A stretch of 64,000 nucleotides of DNA, taken from assembly GCA_010093485.1 (NCBI GenBank), contig MU001510.1:141709-205708 (forward strand), given 5' to 3'. The DNA comes from Karstenula rhodostoma CBS 690.94. Its lineage: Eukaryota; Ascomycota; Dothideomycetes; Pleosporales; Didymosphaeriaceae. Within the stretch, counting starts at the first letter, position 1. Each line of letters opens with the position of its first letter. Shown piece by piece: positions 24,957 to 36,410 of the stretch. The position numbers and the translations under genes are program-made. The notes under the pieces are model-generated. The model worked only from the letters and a program-made list of their open reading frames with translations. It made no database searches and had not been told where the DNA came from.

Positions 24957-26598
24957 GTTGGGCTGATGCAGAGCACATCATGCACCAGGGTGGATATCGC
25001 TGGGCTGCAACGGAGCCTCATCCCGTCTTTCTGGAACCCAATCGTTGGTTCGGGCAGCGAATTTAGTAGATGGTCGAGAAGTGGGAAGTGGGGAGGTTGA
25101 GAAAAAAAAAGAGAAGTGAGTCAGACATGGATGATAGGCGCAGGGGAACGGGTTTCTTTCTAGAGACGTGGGAGGAAACATACGCTACTTTGTAGATGCA
25201 AAGACTGCGTATTCTGAAAGGTTGCCCAGAAGGGTAAAGATAGACTTGATCAGAACAAAGGCCCACTGGTTCGTGGCATGGTCGGCGGGGCTGCTCGCTT
25301 CAGCCCTAAATCCGTTTCTCCTACTAGTAGGTACCTGAGCATTCCATTGGTCGCATGACGACATGCGCTTCAGCTTCAGTGAAGGTCAAACGAGAAGGGA
25401 ACTTCGTCTAGGGGTTTGTTCTAGGCATAGCACACAACACAGAAATATACACCCCAGGGATGCTACTTGGGACCCCGCCTGCTCTGCTTCATGGTAGGAG
25501 GAAGAGATAAGTGACGGTCAGAGATGGTCACCTACCTTGCTTCTTGAAGGTAAAATGTACCAGGATGCTGTTGTGGTACAAACCGCCGACATCGCCATGA
25601 AGAGGCAGTCACCGCACCTGTCATTAGCAGACAGTCTTCCGCATTCCTCTGTTGTCAGTACGGGCGGGGTTTCACGGCACCAATCACGACCTCTGTCAAT
25701 CGTCAGGTCTCACGACTTCCATGTAAAAAGCTCGGGTAGTACATGGTTTCGTGGCTAGCGATCTGTCGTCAAATGCTTGCACCCAGAGAAAGCCACAGTA
25801 GCACCATGGAGCGATGTCACCGAAAAGTCGAATAGAGGGCGGGGCCGAGGAAAGGTGATGAAGGTTGACTCGGAGATGGGCAAGATGCCCGTGGTCTGAA
25901 GAGGAAATGCGAGTGCATTACATGTCGCAGCGTGTGCGGCTTCTCGAAGTCTATCCATGATGGGGGTGCCAGAACGTGGAAGCATCAACCTGTTTGCAGC
26001 GGCGCCATTGACGTCGGCTGGCGATAACGTCTTTGAGCAATGCTGTGGTAAGCTGGCGGCGAGGACTGGGCGCGTCACTGTGCTGGTATTGCAGATGGCC
26101 ACCGGTATCCCTGGGTTGGACGTCCACGAATGACATGGCGACTAGGACCAGAGCGGAAGCTCAAGGCGCGTGCGGTCTGGTGAGCGAGGTGGAAGACGAG
26201 GCGGGTTACACGGGATACAGGTGTCTCTATATAGTTGGGCTGCAGCAGATGCCGACGCGCTAAGCAGGCGACAACACGGACGAAGGGAGGGAGGCGGGCA
26301 ATCCCGTGAGACGACGTGTAGCAGGCTGCTGTCAGCGGGAAGACGAGGCTGGAGGTGCGTTGTCAGCGAGTCGACGGCTCGTTCCTGCTTTCATGCGGGT
26401 GCACGTGCAGCGGTCTTGACGTGGAAGGGGGGCAGGCCAGCATGGGCAGGCCAGCACCAGCATGGGCACCCAGCGCGGCGGATGGAGCAGTCGACGACAT
26501 ACGAGGGTGGGCGGACGGGTATCGCTGGTGGTGGAGTTGCGGGGGGGGCGTGAAAACAGCACGGCGTCTGCTAAGCTGCTAGGGCTAGCTGCCGCTTT
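24957..26598. other. Gene-poor interval
   Basis: No supportable gene lies here. Several overlapping frames on both strands are low in coding character. Confidence 0.45.
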
Positions 26599-26652
26599 GG
26601 ACGGGGCCGGGGCTGGGGCTGGGGCTGGGGACGGGGACGGGGACGGGGCCAG
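26599..26652 (+). repeat. (GGGGCT/GGGGAC)n G-rich minisatellite
   Basis: About eight 6-bp units of the form GGGGCN/GGGGAC follow one another. Every unit contributes a run of four G, so the strand could fold into a G-quadruplex. Confidence 0.9.
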
Positions 26653-26779
26653 GGTGCACGTCTGGGTCTAGCGCACTGCAAGGCCAGATGGAGAAGTCCA
26701 ACAAGAGGCGGTGAGGCGAGGACAGTCGGTGGGTGCGTCTCCGTCACGGCGGCGGGCGGGCAGTCCCGGAACAGCAGCG

Positions 26780-26826
26780 AGAGGGCGAGGGCGAGGGCGA
26801 GGGCGAGGGCGAGGGCGAGGGCGAGA
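26780..26826 (+). repeat. (GAGGGC)n tandem repeat
   Basis: Seven or more near-perfect copies of a 6-bp unit. It also gives open frames in all phases, which explains spurious Arg/Gly-rich ORFs in this area. Confidence 0.9.
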
Positions 26827-26837
26827 GAGGTTTCAGG

Positions 26838-26874
26838 GCGTGCAGGCGTGCAGGCGTGCAGGCGTGCAGGCGTG
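26838..26874 (+). repeat. (GTGCAGGC)n tandem repeat
   Basis: About four and a half exact copies of an 8-bp unit, unrelated in sequence to the neighbouring arrays. Confidence 0.9.
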
Positions 26875-26950
26875 GTCGAGAGCCATTCGGGGGTGGCGAG
26901 CACCCATTGGCGAGTGCAAGGCCTGCACCTCATCTGCAGACAGCCGCGCG

Positions 26951-26953
26951 CGG

Positions 26954-26984
<31 letters not shown>
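26951..26984 (+). repeat. (GGGCAGAC)n tandem repeat
   Basis: Four copies of an 8-bp unit. Confidence 0.9.
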
Positions 26985-27140
26985 AATAGCACGCGGTAGC
27001 AGGTGGGCAGGAGGCACATGGCGAGGAGTCGCAAGATCGCCCTCAGGGAGTCGCACTGCTGCGGCGCCAGAGCAGCGCACCGGCCATGATTGGTGGTGGT
27101 CGGCAATCAAAGCCCATGGGCCTCGATCCATATTGCCATG

Positions 27141-27181
27141 GCAGAGGATGGCACAGGATGGCAGAGGATGGCAGAGGATGA
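27141..27181 (+). repeat. (GCAGAGGATG)n tandem repeat
   Basis: Four copies of a 10-bp unit, one with a single substitution. Confidence 0.9.
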
Positions 27182-27357
27182 TGCGCAGCCGCAGCCACCA
27201 GACAGCCAGACACGCAACCACACGGGCTGCCGGGGGGCTCACGTCTCGCGTCGCAAGGCAGAACAAGACAAGACCACGGCCGGCCGCGCATTCGAGCGTC
27301 GACCCAAAGCCAGCGCGGCCAGTCGTCGAGTCTCGTGAGTGGAGAGCGGCGGGCGCT

Positions 27358-27411
27358 GCGCAGTGAGCAGTGCGCAGTGAGCAGTGAGCAGTGCGCAGTG
27401 AGCAGTGAACC
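27358..27411 (+). repeat. (GCAGTGA/GCAGTGC)n tandem repeat
   Basis: Seven copies of a 7-bp unit alternating between two variants. Confidence 0.9.
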
Positions 27412-27689
27412 ATAGCCGTCGCTAGCTGCTGGCTATACACTAACACACCAACCCTGCTGCCGGCGGTTCGCTGCCCAACCCTCCCACTAGCCGCTCCTGT
27501 TAGAGTACAACTAGGTAGATTCATGCGCACCCCGGCCGCTCAGCCCAATGCCTCCTCCGTACTGAAAAATTCCGTAAACTCGGCGGCCCGCCTGCAGCTG
27601 TGCTCTGTCGCAGTCCGGCGTCGTCATTCCACCCTGAGCAGTGAGCTCTTTTTGCGCGCCCGTTGCCTGTTCTCCCCTCTTCATTCCCT

Positions 27690-27726
27690 CGCACCCTCGC
27701 ACCTCGCACCTCGCACCTCGCACCCC
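27690..27726 (+). repeat. (CTCGCAC)n tandem repeat
   Basis: About five copies of a 7-bp pyrimidine-rich unit inside the C/T-rich upstream region of the 753-aa protein gene. Confidence 0.85.
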
Positions 27727-27965
27727 CGCCAACCCCAGTGCTCTCTCTGCTGCCCGCCTTTGCCATCCTCTGCCCGCCTCTGCCACCCTCCGCTGCGCCA
27801 TCCTACCTGCTATGAGTCAATCCCACGCCTCCTTCTACCCTCTCTTCTCTCCCCACGCGAGGCTGCCCCGTGAATGATCGGCCGGGCCACCTTTCAGTAG
27901 CCGTAAATCGACAATCCACCCGTCCCAGCCTTGGGCGCCCGCCCGCACCTGCCCCAGCAACCACC

Positions 27966-28010
27966 ACTGAACACTGAACACTGAACACTGAACACTGAAC
28001 ACTGAACACT
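27966..28010 (+). repeat. (ACTGAAC)n tandem repeat in the 5' leader
   Basis: Six exact copies of a 7-bp unit end about 44 bp before the ATG at 28054. They probably lie in the transcribed leader, where copy-number change would alter leader length without touching the protein. Confidence 0.85.
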
Positions 28011-28053
28011 CCACCACCACAGCCTGTCGCTGTCAGCGACACCCGCCGTCGCC

Positions 28054-30315
28054 ATGGCCGCCTCGACCAGCGAGCGCGACCTCAACCCGACCGTCGAGGA
28101 CTACCACTCCGACGACAGCGAGGACCCCGTCCTCGACTCGTTCCGGCGCTCGCCCGCCGCCAATGTCGCCGCAAAACGCTCCCATCCGTCTGACCTGGGC
28201 ACCGACAAGCCCCAGCCAGACAAGGAGAAGGTGGTTCACATCGACCTCCAGAGCGACTCCGGGTATTCCAGCCACACCGCCGGGACCATGAGCAGCGCTG
28301 ATTCGGTCCCAAGTGCGAAGATGTCGCAAACCTCCACTGCCCCCTCGAGCGCCGCCTCCATGCCGCCTCCCAGCCCCGCGCCCACCAGGCGACGGCCCAC
28401 CGTTGTCGAGGACCGCAGGAAGACGACCGAGAGCCCGCGCAGGCCGTTGCAGCGCAACAATTCCACCGCTTCCAGACAACGACCGGCTGCCACCCGACGA
28501 CCCACCCTCGCGCAGCCAGAGGAGTGCAGGGACCCCAATTGCAAGACGTGTGGGCCCAATGCACCTCCTCCTCGACGTGGCAGGCGCGAATCCCTGGCAC
28601 TCGACTCCGGCCTCGACGTCTCCTATCCCCCTTTCGACGTGCGCTCGCAACGCTCGGATCCCGCTCCCTCTCCCACTTATAACCGCCAGCCCGCTCCCTA
28701 CCTGCAGGGCTCAACCATGGTGCAGCCCGCCCAGACACGTCCACGAGCCTCGTCGACTGCTCGCCGTCCCATCAGCTACCACGGAGACCCTGCCCAAAAC
28801 TACTTCGTGTCGGGCATGCCCGCACCATACCCTAGCCCGCCTCAGGAATACGGCCCTCCGCCCGCCATGTCCGCTCACTACTCGATGCCACAGCCTCAAC
28901 ACCACCCTCAGATGGCGTCGTTCATGATGGGTGCCACGCCGCCGTCCCACTACTACCAGGGCAGCCATCCGATGGCACAGGCTCAGGCTCAGGCTCAGCA
29001 TCTGCCCCAGACATCACCACCCTACGAGCACCAAAGGCCGCCGCTTTCGGCCCGGACCGCTTCCAACTTCCAGGCACGCAGGCCCGTGTCCGGATTTGGA
29101 CCTGCTCTGGTCACCTACGACAACAACAAACCAGAGCAGTCTATGCCGTCCGCCCGCTACGGCAACGCTCCTCAGAGTGCCAGGCAAGACCGCTTTCCCA
29201 TGAAAGCCATCATGCACACGGCCCACCACGACTCTGAGAGCTCCGAGGAATACGCATCTTCGTCCGGGGAAGACGCACCTGTCGCGCCTCCACCGAAGCA
29301 GCTCATGCCGCCGCCCAAGATCAAGAGCAGATCGAAGCAAGAACAGAGGCCTGTTCTCCGTCACGCCAAGACTGCCCAAGTCACCCAGGTCTACAACGAT
29401 CATCGTGAACGTCGCCAGTCTGTGTCCCAGTCTCAGGCGTTGCCAGAACGTCCCAGGGAGAAAGACAACCGAGCCCCCCGGGTCAGCACTGCACCACCTT
29501 CACGGTCCATCTCCGTCAGCCGTCCCGCGCCACCCAAGCGTGTGACCCAGTCGGCTTACGACACGCCTCGTGCGAGAGTGCTGGTCGAGAACCCTAGAAC
29601 CAGCCGTCGCCAATCTTACCAGGCTTACGAGCAGGCCTACGAGCCGCAGTATGAAGACGATTACGACTCCGAGCAAGAGGAACGCCGTCTGCGTCGTCGT
29701 TCAAAAGTCTATCGTGCCGAGGAAGACGATGCCATCCTTGTCACTGAACGACCCGCTCGCCGACGAACCGATGCTCCTGTCAAACGCGCCGAGTACGTGG
29801 TTGGAAGAGAGACTGCCAGGGTAATGGACGACGTGGAGGCATACCAGCAACGCACCCGCGGAAACTACGAGCCCTTGAGCGAGCAGGTCCACAAGGCGGC
29901 TAAACAACGTGCCTCACGTGTACCTTCCGACCCCGACCGCAAGACTCACGTCAGTCAGTCAGCTCGCACGACGGCTACCAACGGCAATAACAATGGCGAG
30001 ATCCGCCTTCGTGTCGATGCCTCTGCCCCTCTGAGTCTTTCTTTCAACGGGGACATGGAAGGTCGTACCCTCCAGATCAACCCTGCGGAAGACGGCATGG
30101 CCGATATCGTTATCGGTGGCCAACGCGGGGAAGATGATGTCTATCGTAGCGAGAGAGGCAGCATCAGGGGCAGCAGGAATTCGATGATTGCGGGTTCTGC
30201 CAGACGTGAAGCCGAAGAAGTCTCAGTCAAGAGCGGACGCAGCAGCCAGAGCCGACGAGACCGCGACCGGGATGCAGAGCGACGACCTCTCAGGCGCCAG
30301 ACCAGGTACTACTAG
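28054..30315 (+). CDS. Large intrinsically disordered protein, unknown function (753 aa)
   Basis: A single uninterrupted exon begins with an ATG in good context (GCCATGGCC). The protein is dominated by Ser, Pro, Arg and Gln, with proline-rich tracts, a Gln-Ala repeat (QAQAQAQ) and a basic C-terminus ending RRPLRRQTRYY. There is no signal peptide or membrane segment. The only compact motif is CRDPNCKTCG near residue 158, a possible zinc-binding knuckle. Near residues 630-690 a more ordered, hydrophobic stretch (IRLRVDASAPLSLSFNGD) resembles a small beta domain. I recall similar disordered proteins in related fungi but know no function. Regulation may involve the repeat-rich upstream region. 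Confidence 0.85.
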   Translation: MAASTSERDLNPTVEDYHSDDSEDPVLDSFRRSPAANVAAKRSHPSDLGTDKPQPDKEKVVHIDLQSDSGYSSHTAGTMSSADSVPSAKMSQTSTAPSSAASMPPPSPAPTRRRPTVVEDRRKTTESPRRPLQRNNSTASRQRPAATRRPTLAQPEECRDPNCKTCGPNAPPPRRGRRESLALDSGLDVSYPPFDVRSQRSDPAPSPTYNRQPAPYLQGSTMVQPAQTRPRASSTARRPISYHGDPAQNYFVSGMPAPYPSPPQEYGPPPAMSAHYSMPQPQHHPQMASFMMGATPPSHYYQGSHPMAQAQAQAQHLPQTSPPYEHQRPPLSARTASNFQARRPVSGFGPALVTYDNNKPEQSMPSARYGNAPQSARQDRFPMKAIMHTAHHDSESSEEYASSSGEDAPVAPPPKQLMPPPKIKSRSKQEQRPVLRHAKTAQVTQVYNDHRERRQSVSQSQALPERPREKDNRAPRVSTAPPSRSISVSRPAPPKRVTQSAYDTPRARVLVENPRTSRRQSYQAYEQAYEPQYEDDYDSEQEERRLRRRSKVYRAEEDDAILVTERPARRRTDAPVKRAEYVVGRETARVMDDVEAYQQRTRGNYEPLSEQVHKAAKQRASRVPSDPDRKTHVSQSARTTATNGNNNGEIRLRVDASAPLSLSFNGDMEGRTLQINPAEDGMADIVIGGQRGEDDVYRSERGSIRGSRNSMIAGSARREAEEVSVKSGRSSQSRRDRDRDAERRPLRRQTRYY

Positions 30316-31243
30316 GAGGGCATCATCCCTCCCGGAACCTGGACACATGTATTTTCGGCTTGCAATTATTCTCATTCCGCTTTTTCTTAGTTCTCGCACA
30401 CCCGCTTGTTGTTGCCTTTGGACTTTACATTGGGCGGACTGGAGTGAAACCAAAAGCTTTTTTTGTCTAAAAGTTGGGCGGCATTCCTTTCCGCGCTTTG
30501 AAAAGCTCATGAGGCGAGTTTATTGTTTCCCCGCACGATTCCCCCTTTCCGCGACAGTGCAGGTCACACATGGTGTTGTTTGCTAGACACGGACGCTCAC
30601 GCGCAACACATATGTTTTGCATGCGTGGGGCTTCCTAGGCTCACGATGGAACGAGACTGTACGATCGGTTACGACTGTCGCTTTTTCATACTTTGCGCGA
30701 TTCGATTTGCATCCATGTGGAGCTTTTGAGCGAGCGAGCGAGCGATTCGAGCAACACCCTTGTTTCCGCCTTCTTTATCGGTCATAAGCGATACGTTTTT
30801 CCTTTTCTCGGAACATGAATATTTTTCGTTTCGCGGATACCTGCTTCCTTAGGGGAAGCATTGCAGCGCGAGCTTGGTGGATTTGAATACCCTTTCTTTG
30901 CTACTTTTATGAATCGGTGGACGGATTTCTTTGACAGATGGCTGATGAGAAGATGAGGCATGAGAGCTGATGACAGCTATGATGTAATGAGGATAGGCCA
31001 CACGGCTGCACAAAAGGTGGATGGGCTACTATGTAGAGGCGAAAACTGCCGGATATGCGATCTTGGTACACGAGAGAAATATCACGATTCCTTTGCCAGA
31101 CCATAACCAAGCCTTTACTTTGTGCATTAATTGTCAATCTCACCCACGCATTGCTCACCCGTCTATAGCATCACCTGTCACGCCCAGTATCGATTCCTTC
31201 GGCAACATACCCGCGCCCTCCACGTTTCCAACGCTTCTAGAAC
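30316..31243. other. 3' flank and intergenic interval
   Basis: No gene is supported. A (GAGC)n tract of about five units lies at 30728-30746. Confidence 0.5.
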
Positions 31244-31534
31244 ATGTCTACCTCATACTTTCCCCACAAGACCCTTTTTTCTGCGTCGCGATCTTCGCCA
31301 CGAAAGCAGCCTCCTCCATGTCTCACCGAGGACCCCTCCGCTGTGCGGCCCCGCCCGCCTCCCCTCGCCATGCCGTGCCGCTTGCCTTCGGTTGAGATCG
31401 GAAACACCACCTCCCAAGCATCTGCTCGCCCACTGAGCGTCAACAACTCTGAAACGCCCCCGAGGACACGTCTACATCACGTGGGCGCTAGTCGACCGGG
31501 GCATAAGCTCGAGGGCGCCAAGGCAACCGAGTGA
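31244..31534 (+). CDS. Possible small basic Pro/Ser-rich protein (96 aa)
   Basis: An ATG with A at -3 (GAACATGTCT) opens a 96-codon frame rich in Ser, Pro and Arg (MSTSYFPHKTLFSASRSSPR). It has no signal peptide, membrane segment or recognised domain. The third-position bias is mildly coding-like. It may be a short lineage-specific gene or a chance frame. Confidence 0.3.
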   Translation: MSTSYFPHKTLFSASRSSPRKQPPPCLTEDPSAVRPRPPPLAMPCRLPSVEIGNTTSQASARPLSVNNSETPPRTRLHHVGASRPGHKLEGAKATE

Positions 31535-32369
31535 GGCGAGGAATCCCATGTTTACCTCTTCATCTCACTTCATCTGGCTGCTGGTTCGGCCCTCGTGCAA
31601 TGCATAGCAACGAGTGGCGAGACCAAGTCTGGTGCGTTGGCTCGCTCGCTGACCGGCTGGCTGTTCGGCGTGCATCAATCGCACGGCGCCGGCATTCCCA
31701 TCCGTCCAGACGTCCTCCGTCCTCCCCTTCTGCCGACCGATCAATGGCTCGCAGGCAGACACGACTCACTATCCCAAGTCACGTTGCTCACCGGTCGAAT
31801 CCCTTGGCATATGCGGCCTAGACATTGCACCATCTCCCTACAGCGTGGTAATGATACCGTAACATATGCACTGCGTGGTGTGTAAGCATGTGAGGGATAG
31901 GTGAGCAGACTGGATGAGTGGCGAGCAGCACGCCCTCCGGACTCACGGCTAAGGCAAGGCAATCAAGTTAGCGTAGGCAACAGACAGTCATATGCACGAC
32001 TCCATGTAGGCTGCTGCAGAGCATCGTACGGGTTGCATGAGAGCTGGGAGCCGACATCACGCGGGCGGGCCGGGAATCGATTTGAACTTCGCTTCACACC
32101 TGGCCGCGGATCTCTACATCCATGATCGTGTCTTATCCCATTGTGCATGCCAACTATGCTTTTAGTCTCCAATTTCCGCTATGCATCTTCAAGAAAAGAA
32201 CTAGGCAAAAGCGAGAGCTTTACCAAGCCACAAGATCAAATTCCCTCCGTAGCCCCTCTTCATAGGCTGTCTCGTAACAGGGCGCAACGTGTGCCACCTG
32301 ACATGCATATGTCTCCTGTCACTGAGCCCGCACCTCACGCAAGTAACTGATAACGACATACGTGCCCAT
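31535..32369. other. Intergenic interval downstream of the Tudor-SN gene
   Basis: Only short overlapping frames are present; nothing is supportable. Confidence 0.5.
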
Positions 32370-35227
32370 CTAATCCTCGGTAAGATCGCCATACTCCCAC
32401 TGACCCCTCCTATCCTCTTTGGCGGTGGTCTGCCTCTTGTTCAGAGCACCGAGAATATCGGTTGCGCTGCGCTCCCACGCCCTCAACTTCTTTGGCACCA
32501 TCGCGAGACCCTCACTGATCACTTCTGCGTTGATGCTCTGGTCGGGTTTGTCACTTTGCTTAGGATCGAAAAGGGTCACCCAGAGAGTGCCATCCTTGTC
32601 CACTTGATCGACGTTAGCGACGAGTTGGCGGTCAGCCGTCTCTTGCGAAATGAAGTGGACCGCATCCGCAAGGTACTCAGGGTTGCCGGGCAACTGAGCA
32701 AACGAGAGTTGCGCATCCTGGGCCTGGGCCTTCAGCTTTTGCGGAGAGAATTGCGGTTGCGAGAGAGGGCGTAGACGTGACCAGGGGATAGTCTCCGAGT
32801 TGCCGTAGTCAATGTAGACGACTTCGGCCTTCTTCGCCTCCCTGTCGTTGCGTCGGATACGAGCTCGGTACCATTCATCGTCCGCGCTGAACTTGGCAGC
32901 CACAAAGTCGCCGGCCTTGGGAGGGTTTGGTAGTCCCTGGTTGTTTGTAGGGTTCAGGTGAAAGCTGCGGAAAGCGTTCATGAGCTCAGTCAGGGCGGCG
33001 CTACCTGTTCCGACTTGCTGGAGCTTCAGTCGGCCTTCGTCAGAAACGTGGGTAACGAGCACATCGCGGTAGTCTTTCCGGCGTTCCGCTGCCGCGTCGC
33101 CATTTTGTCCGTTGACATCGGCACCAGAATCGGCCTGCTCTGCATCCTCGTCCTGCGAAGGGTCATAGTCGTGCCACATGCCCTTCCGCGCGTCTTTCGC
33201 CCGCTTCTCGGCAGCGAATAGTTCGTTTGCGTTGCCAGACCTCTCCGCTGAGTAGGCGTGTACTGATGCGAGACCCTCTTCAACTAGGGTCTTGGCAAAG
33301 TTTTCACGATTGATGTAGAGTGCGCCAATGAAGCCACCAACTTTGTCGCAGTCCTCTACGTCAATCTCAACATCTCGCTGTTGACAGCGCTTGTTAGCGA
33401 AGTCGTGTGCTTCTTGACCAAAGGGCTCGCCCTGCTCAGTCGGATTGCGTGCAGAGCGTGGCGCGCGAATGCCGGAGAGCACGAAGGTGAGTTTTGCGTT
33501 CTCGCGAGGCACAAGCACGGTGAATCGAGACGCTGACTTGACGAAGTCGACAATTGCGGGAACCTTGCGTTGTCGTGAAAGGAGAGTCAGCTGGCGCTTG
33601 GCCTTCTCGAGCGACTCTGAGTAGTCAACATATTGCTTCGCAGAAGGAGCCTTGGGTGACCACAGTCCCTTCTGCGCCTCTTGAGCAGCTGATTCGGCTA
33701 GCAGAAGGTCGTCGTAGATAGGGCTACGGTCGGTGTCGTCTTGGCGATGACGGATCACAGAAGCCAGGCCGTTCTCCACCAGCAACAGACCTACGTTCTT
33801 ACCTTGGAACGTAACAGTGGCCATCTCGCGCTCATCGTAGCCTTCAGTAGCCGGGCGCTTTCCGTCAATGCGGAACTGGACATGCTTTCCGATCAACTTT
33901 TTCCGCAAGAACTCCTTTGCTTCGGGTACCCATGGCGACTGCTTGGGATCGGTCGGTTTTGGCTGACGGACGCTGCTTAGGTTGATGCGCTTCTCTGCGC
34001 CAACTTTGTTCCTCAAGAACAGCGTGTCTGCACTCTGGACTCTGGTCACGACGGCTTCGTTTTGGCCAGCGGATGAAGCTTTCGGGGCAACGTGGCCTTG
34101 GTACACGCCCTGCTTGGAGTCCTTTGCGCTCTTCTCAGCTTGTCGAAGCGCAGCCATGTCTCCGCCAAGTAGCGTGGTATGGTGGTCGGTGCATTTAGCC
34201 AGACCTGCCTGGAGCAGGAAGGGCGCAATGCTGCCTTGAGTGGGATGTTTGACGGTCGCCACGATCTGTCCGGTAGGACTGGTTCCCAACACGTTGACGG
34301 TAACGTTTCGCTGCAATAACCGTGTCTCGACAAACTGATGCGCCTCGTCACCAAAAGGCTCCGCGGGTTGTTCCTTGCCGTCCGAAGGGTTCGTTCGCTT
34401 CGTGGCCGGGGCTCGGATACCCGCAAGGAGAACGAGGGTCTGCACATGCTCGGTGGACGAGAGGAGGAAGCGCACGATGAGGCGATCGCCAGCGAGGACT
34501 TTTTCTACGATTGCTGTGTCCAGTTAGTCATGCTACGCTCGTTGACGACCGTGGCCTGTACGCACCAGTGAGATCCTGGCCCTTGTTGTCTTCGACGAAC
34601 TGCTTTGCATCGCTCAGCTCGGAAGACGAGCTGATGCGGGCGCCAGACTCCTGCCACAGGCCCTTGGACTCGGCCCTTGCCCGCGCCTCGTACACCTGAA
34701 GCTTCTCGAGGAGTGCACTGGCTTCTTCCGAGTCTTCCTTGCGGCCCGCGTCATCGCGCAGCTTCAGCCAGCCTTCAGCGACGGCAAGATCAGGCAGGTT
34801 CGTTCGGTTCGGCAGCGAGATGAGGCCATACTCGCGGTTGGCGCCCGTGGGGATTTTGTACAGGATCTTAAACTGCACGACCTTGCCTACCAGCTGGCGG
34901 CGGAGGAAGTCGCGCGACTCGAAGGCGAATTGCTGGGAAGGTTAGCTCCATCTCCAAACATGCCTCCGTGCAACGCAGCCCACATCCTCGCATGCCGGGT
35001 CCCGCGTTCAAATGTGATGATGGATCCAATCGCTGGCAAGTTGCAGAGTGGTTTGTGCAGAAAAAGACCAACAGAATGCAACCTACCTCGTCTCCCTCCC
35101 GCCGAAGTCGCGGGGCAGTAACATAGGCCAGGCTCAAGGTGCGCTCCTGCTTGGGGTTGTTGATGTTGTGCAAGATGACCGTGTCTCCGGAGAGGACGCT
35201 CTTGACTTTCGCCTCAAGGAGCGACAT
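32370..35227 (-). CDS. SND1: Tudor-staphylococcal nuclease (SND1/TSN homologue, 883 aa)
   Basis: Three exons, 35227-35087, 34932-34566 and 34513-32370, join into 884 codons. The first intron is unusually long for this window (154 nt); the second is 52 nt. The protein starts inside the first nuclease-like fold (SLLEAKVKSVLSGDTVIL) and shows repeated staphylococcal-nuclease-like domains (AIVEKVLAGDRLIVRF, EAVVTRVQSADTLFLRN, AIVDFVKSASRFTVLVPREN). A Tudor domain follows (FVAAKFSADDEWYRARI...EVVYIDYGN), then a last partial nuclease fold. Family knowledge: the protein binds RNA and acts in splicing, RNA decay and stress-granule biology; its nuclease folds usually have degenerate catalytic sites. 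The length and order match fungal homologues. Confidence 0.95.
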
Positions 35228-35866
35228 GGTGGTGGGCGGAGTCGATGTAACGGGGTGGTGCTACGCGGGGAGCTGTTAGCTACCGTGTTCACAAGAGCTC
35301 AGCAGACAGGGCAGGATAACAGGCACAGGCGCACTCACCTTGTACGAATCGAGGGTGCCGGTGGCAGGAATAGACAGCAGCTATGCAATTGGTTCTGCCA
35401 GAGGAATTGCAATGCTGTCTTTCGAGGGTGAAGTTGAAAGAAGCTGCGAAGGAGACGTCGTGTGTCTTTGGCTGAGAGTCAGTGCGCAGGGCCCAAGTCC
35501 GTTTTTGTGGGGTGAACTTAACTACGCGAAACCCCCCTGCTTCCACGTGCAGCCGCTCCTTCACTGCACTAGACTACCTGTGGTATCAACCGCAACAAGT
35601 GCATTTTCAACGTACAAACTCAATCGAGATCAATGACACTTGAGATCGCTACCCGAACAGCCTTTATCGGCCAGAAATCATCTCCGCCCTCTGCACAACA
35701 CCAAGCGTCGAGATAGCACCAGAGAACGGCGTGGAGACCATTACTCAACAACGCATCGTTAAATCACAACCTTTCCAGGAACATTGCCTAACCAGCAAAT
35801 AAACACGAGACGTTCCAGGAACATCAAGATAATAGCACGCTTTGCCACTAAGACCAGCCCCAGCAC
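35228..35866. other. SND1 upstream region
   Basis: This interval contains the promoter of the minus-strand Tudor-SN gene. No gene is seen. Confidence 0.5.
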
Positions 35867-36410
35867 CTATCGCCATGCCTTCTCCGGCTTGGTCGCTTTC
35901 TTAATTGCCCACTTTATTTGTTCCTCGGGTCGAAGATTCATGGGGACGGTGAAGTCAGAGGCGTACGTTCTGTCTGATCTGAGGGGTATGCTACCCATTT
36001 TTTGATACGTAAGGTGAACGGCGTGGTCACCACTGTCGCCTGACCTGGAAGCTGCCGCCTCGAGCTCAACTTCCATTCTTTGCCAGTCAAATATATTGGC
36101 CCAGGTAGCGGCGGACTTCACACTCCAATTGAGCTGCAGCGCTTTGGACAGGGCGCAATTGCTGTCGGCACGTCTCTTCGGTGTGGCCTGTGCAAAAGTC
36201 AGTGTGATTGCACTCAAAAGCACGCCGAAGGACAAATGTTACCTTTGCGAGAGCTACATGCGCTCGCCCGTCAGCACTCTTGTGCTTGGATGTGGGGTGA
36301 CTGCTCTGCTTGGTAGTGCGATCGATCCCTCGGTTTCTCTGGCGAGCAGTCGGCATTCTGTTGCAAAGTTGGTACTTCGTGTCGTTAGTGGTAAGTAGAG
36401 TGGTTTTCAT
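35867..36410 (-). CDS. Hypothetical protein, two exons (162 aa)
   Basis: Exon 36410-36243 joins 36187-35867 across a 55-nt intron with a good donor-like GTAACA, the branch-like CACTGAC and acceptor GCACAG; the joined frame has 163 codons. The second exon has the more protein-like composition (ALQLNWSVKSAATWANIFDW, EEQIKWAIKKATKPEKAW). If translation instead ran through the intron, the intron's hydrophobic reading would mimic a signal peptide but lacks an ATG. I do not recognise the family. The first exon is weak and may not be the true start. Confidence 0.4.

Noticed and set aside
26571..27530. 319-codon minus-strand frame
   Set aside because: It is produced by the tandem repeats and GC-rich DNA, with repetitive LALALA-type translation and no start context.
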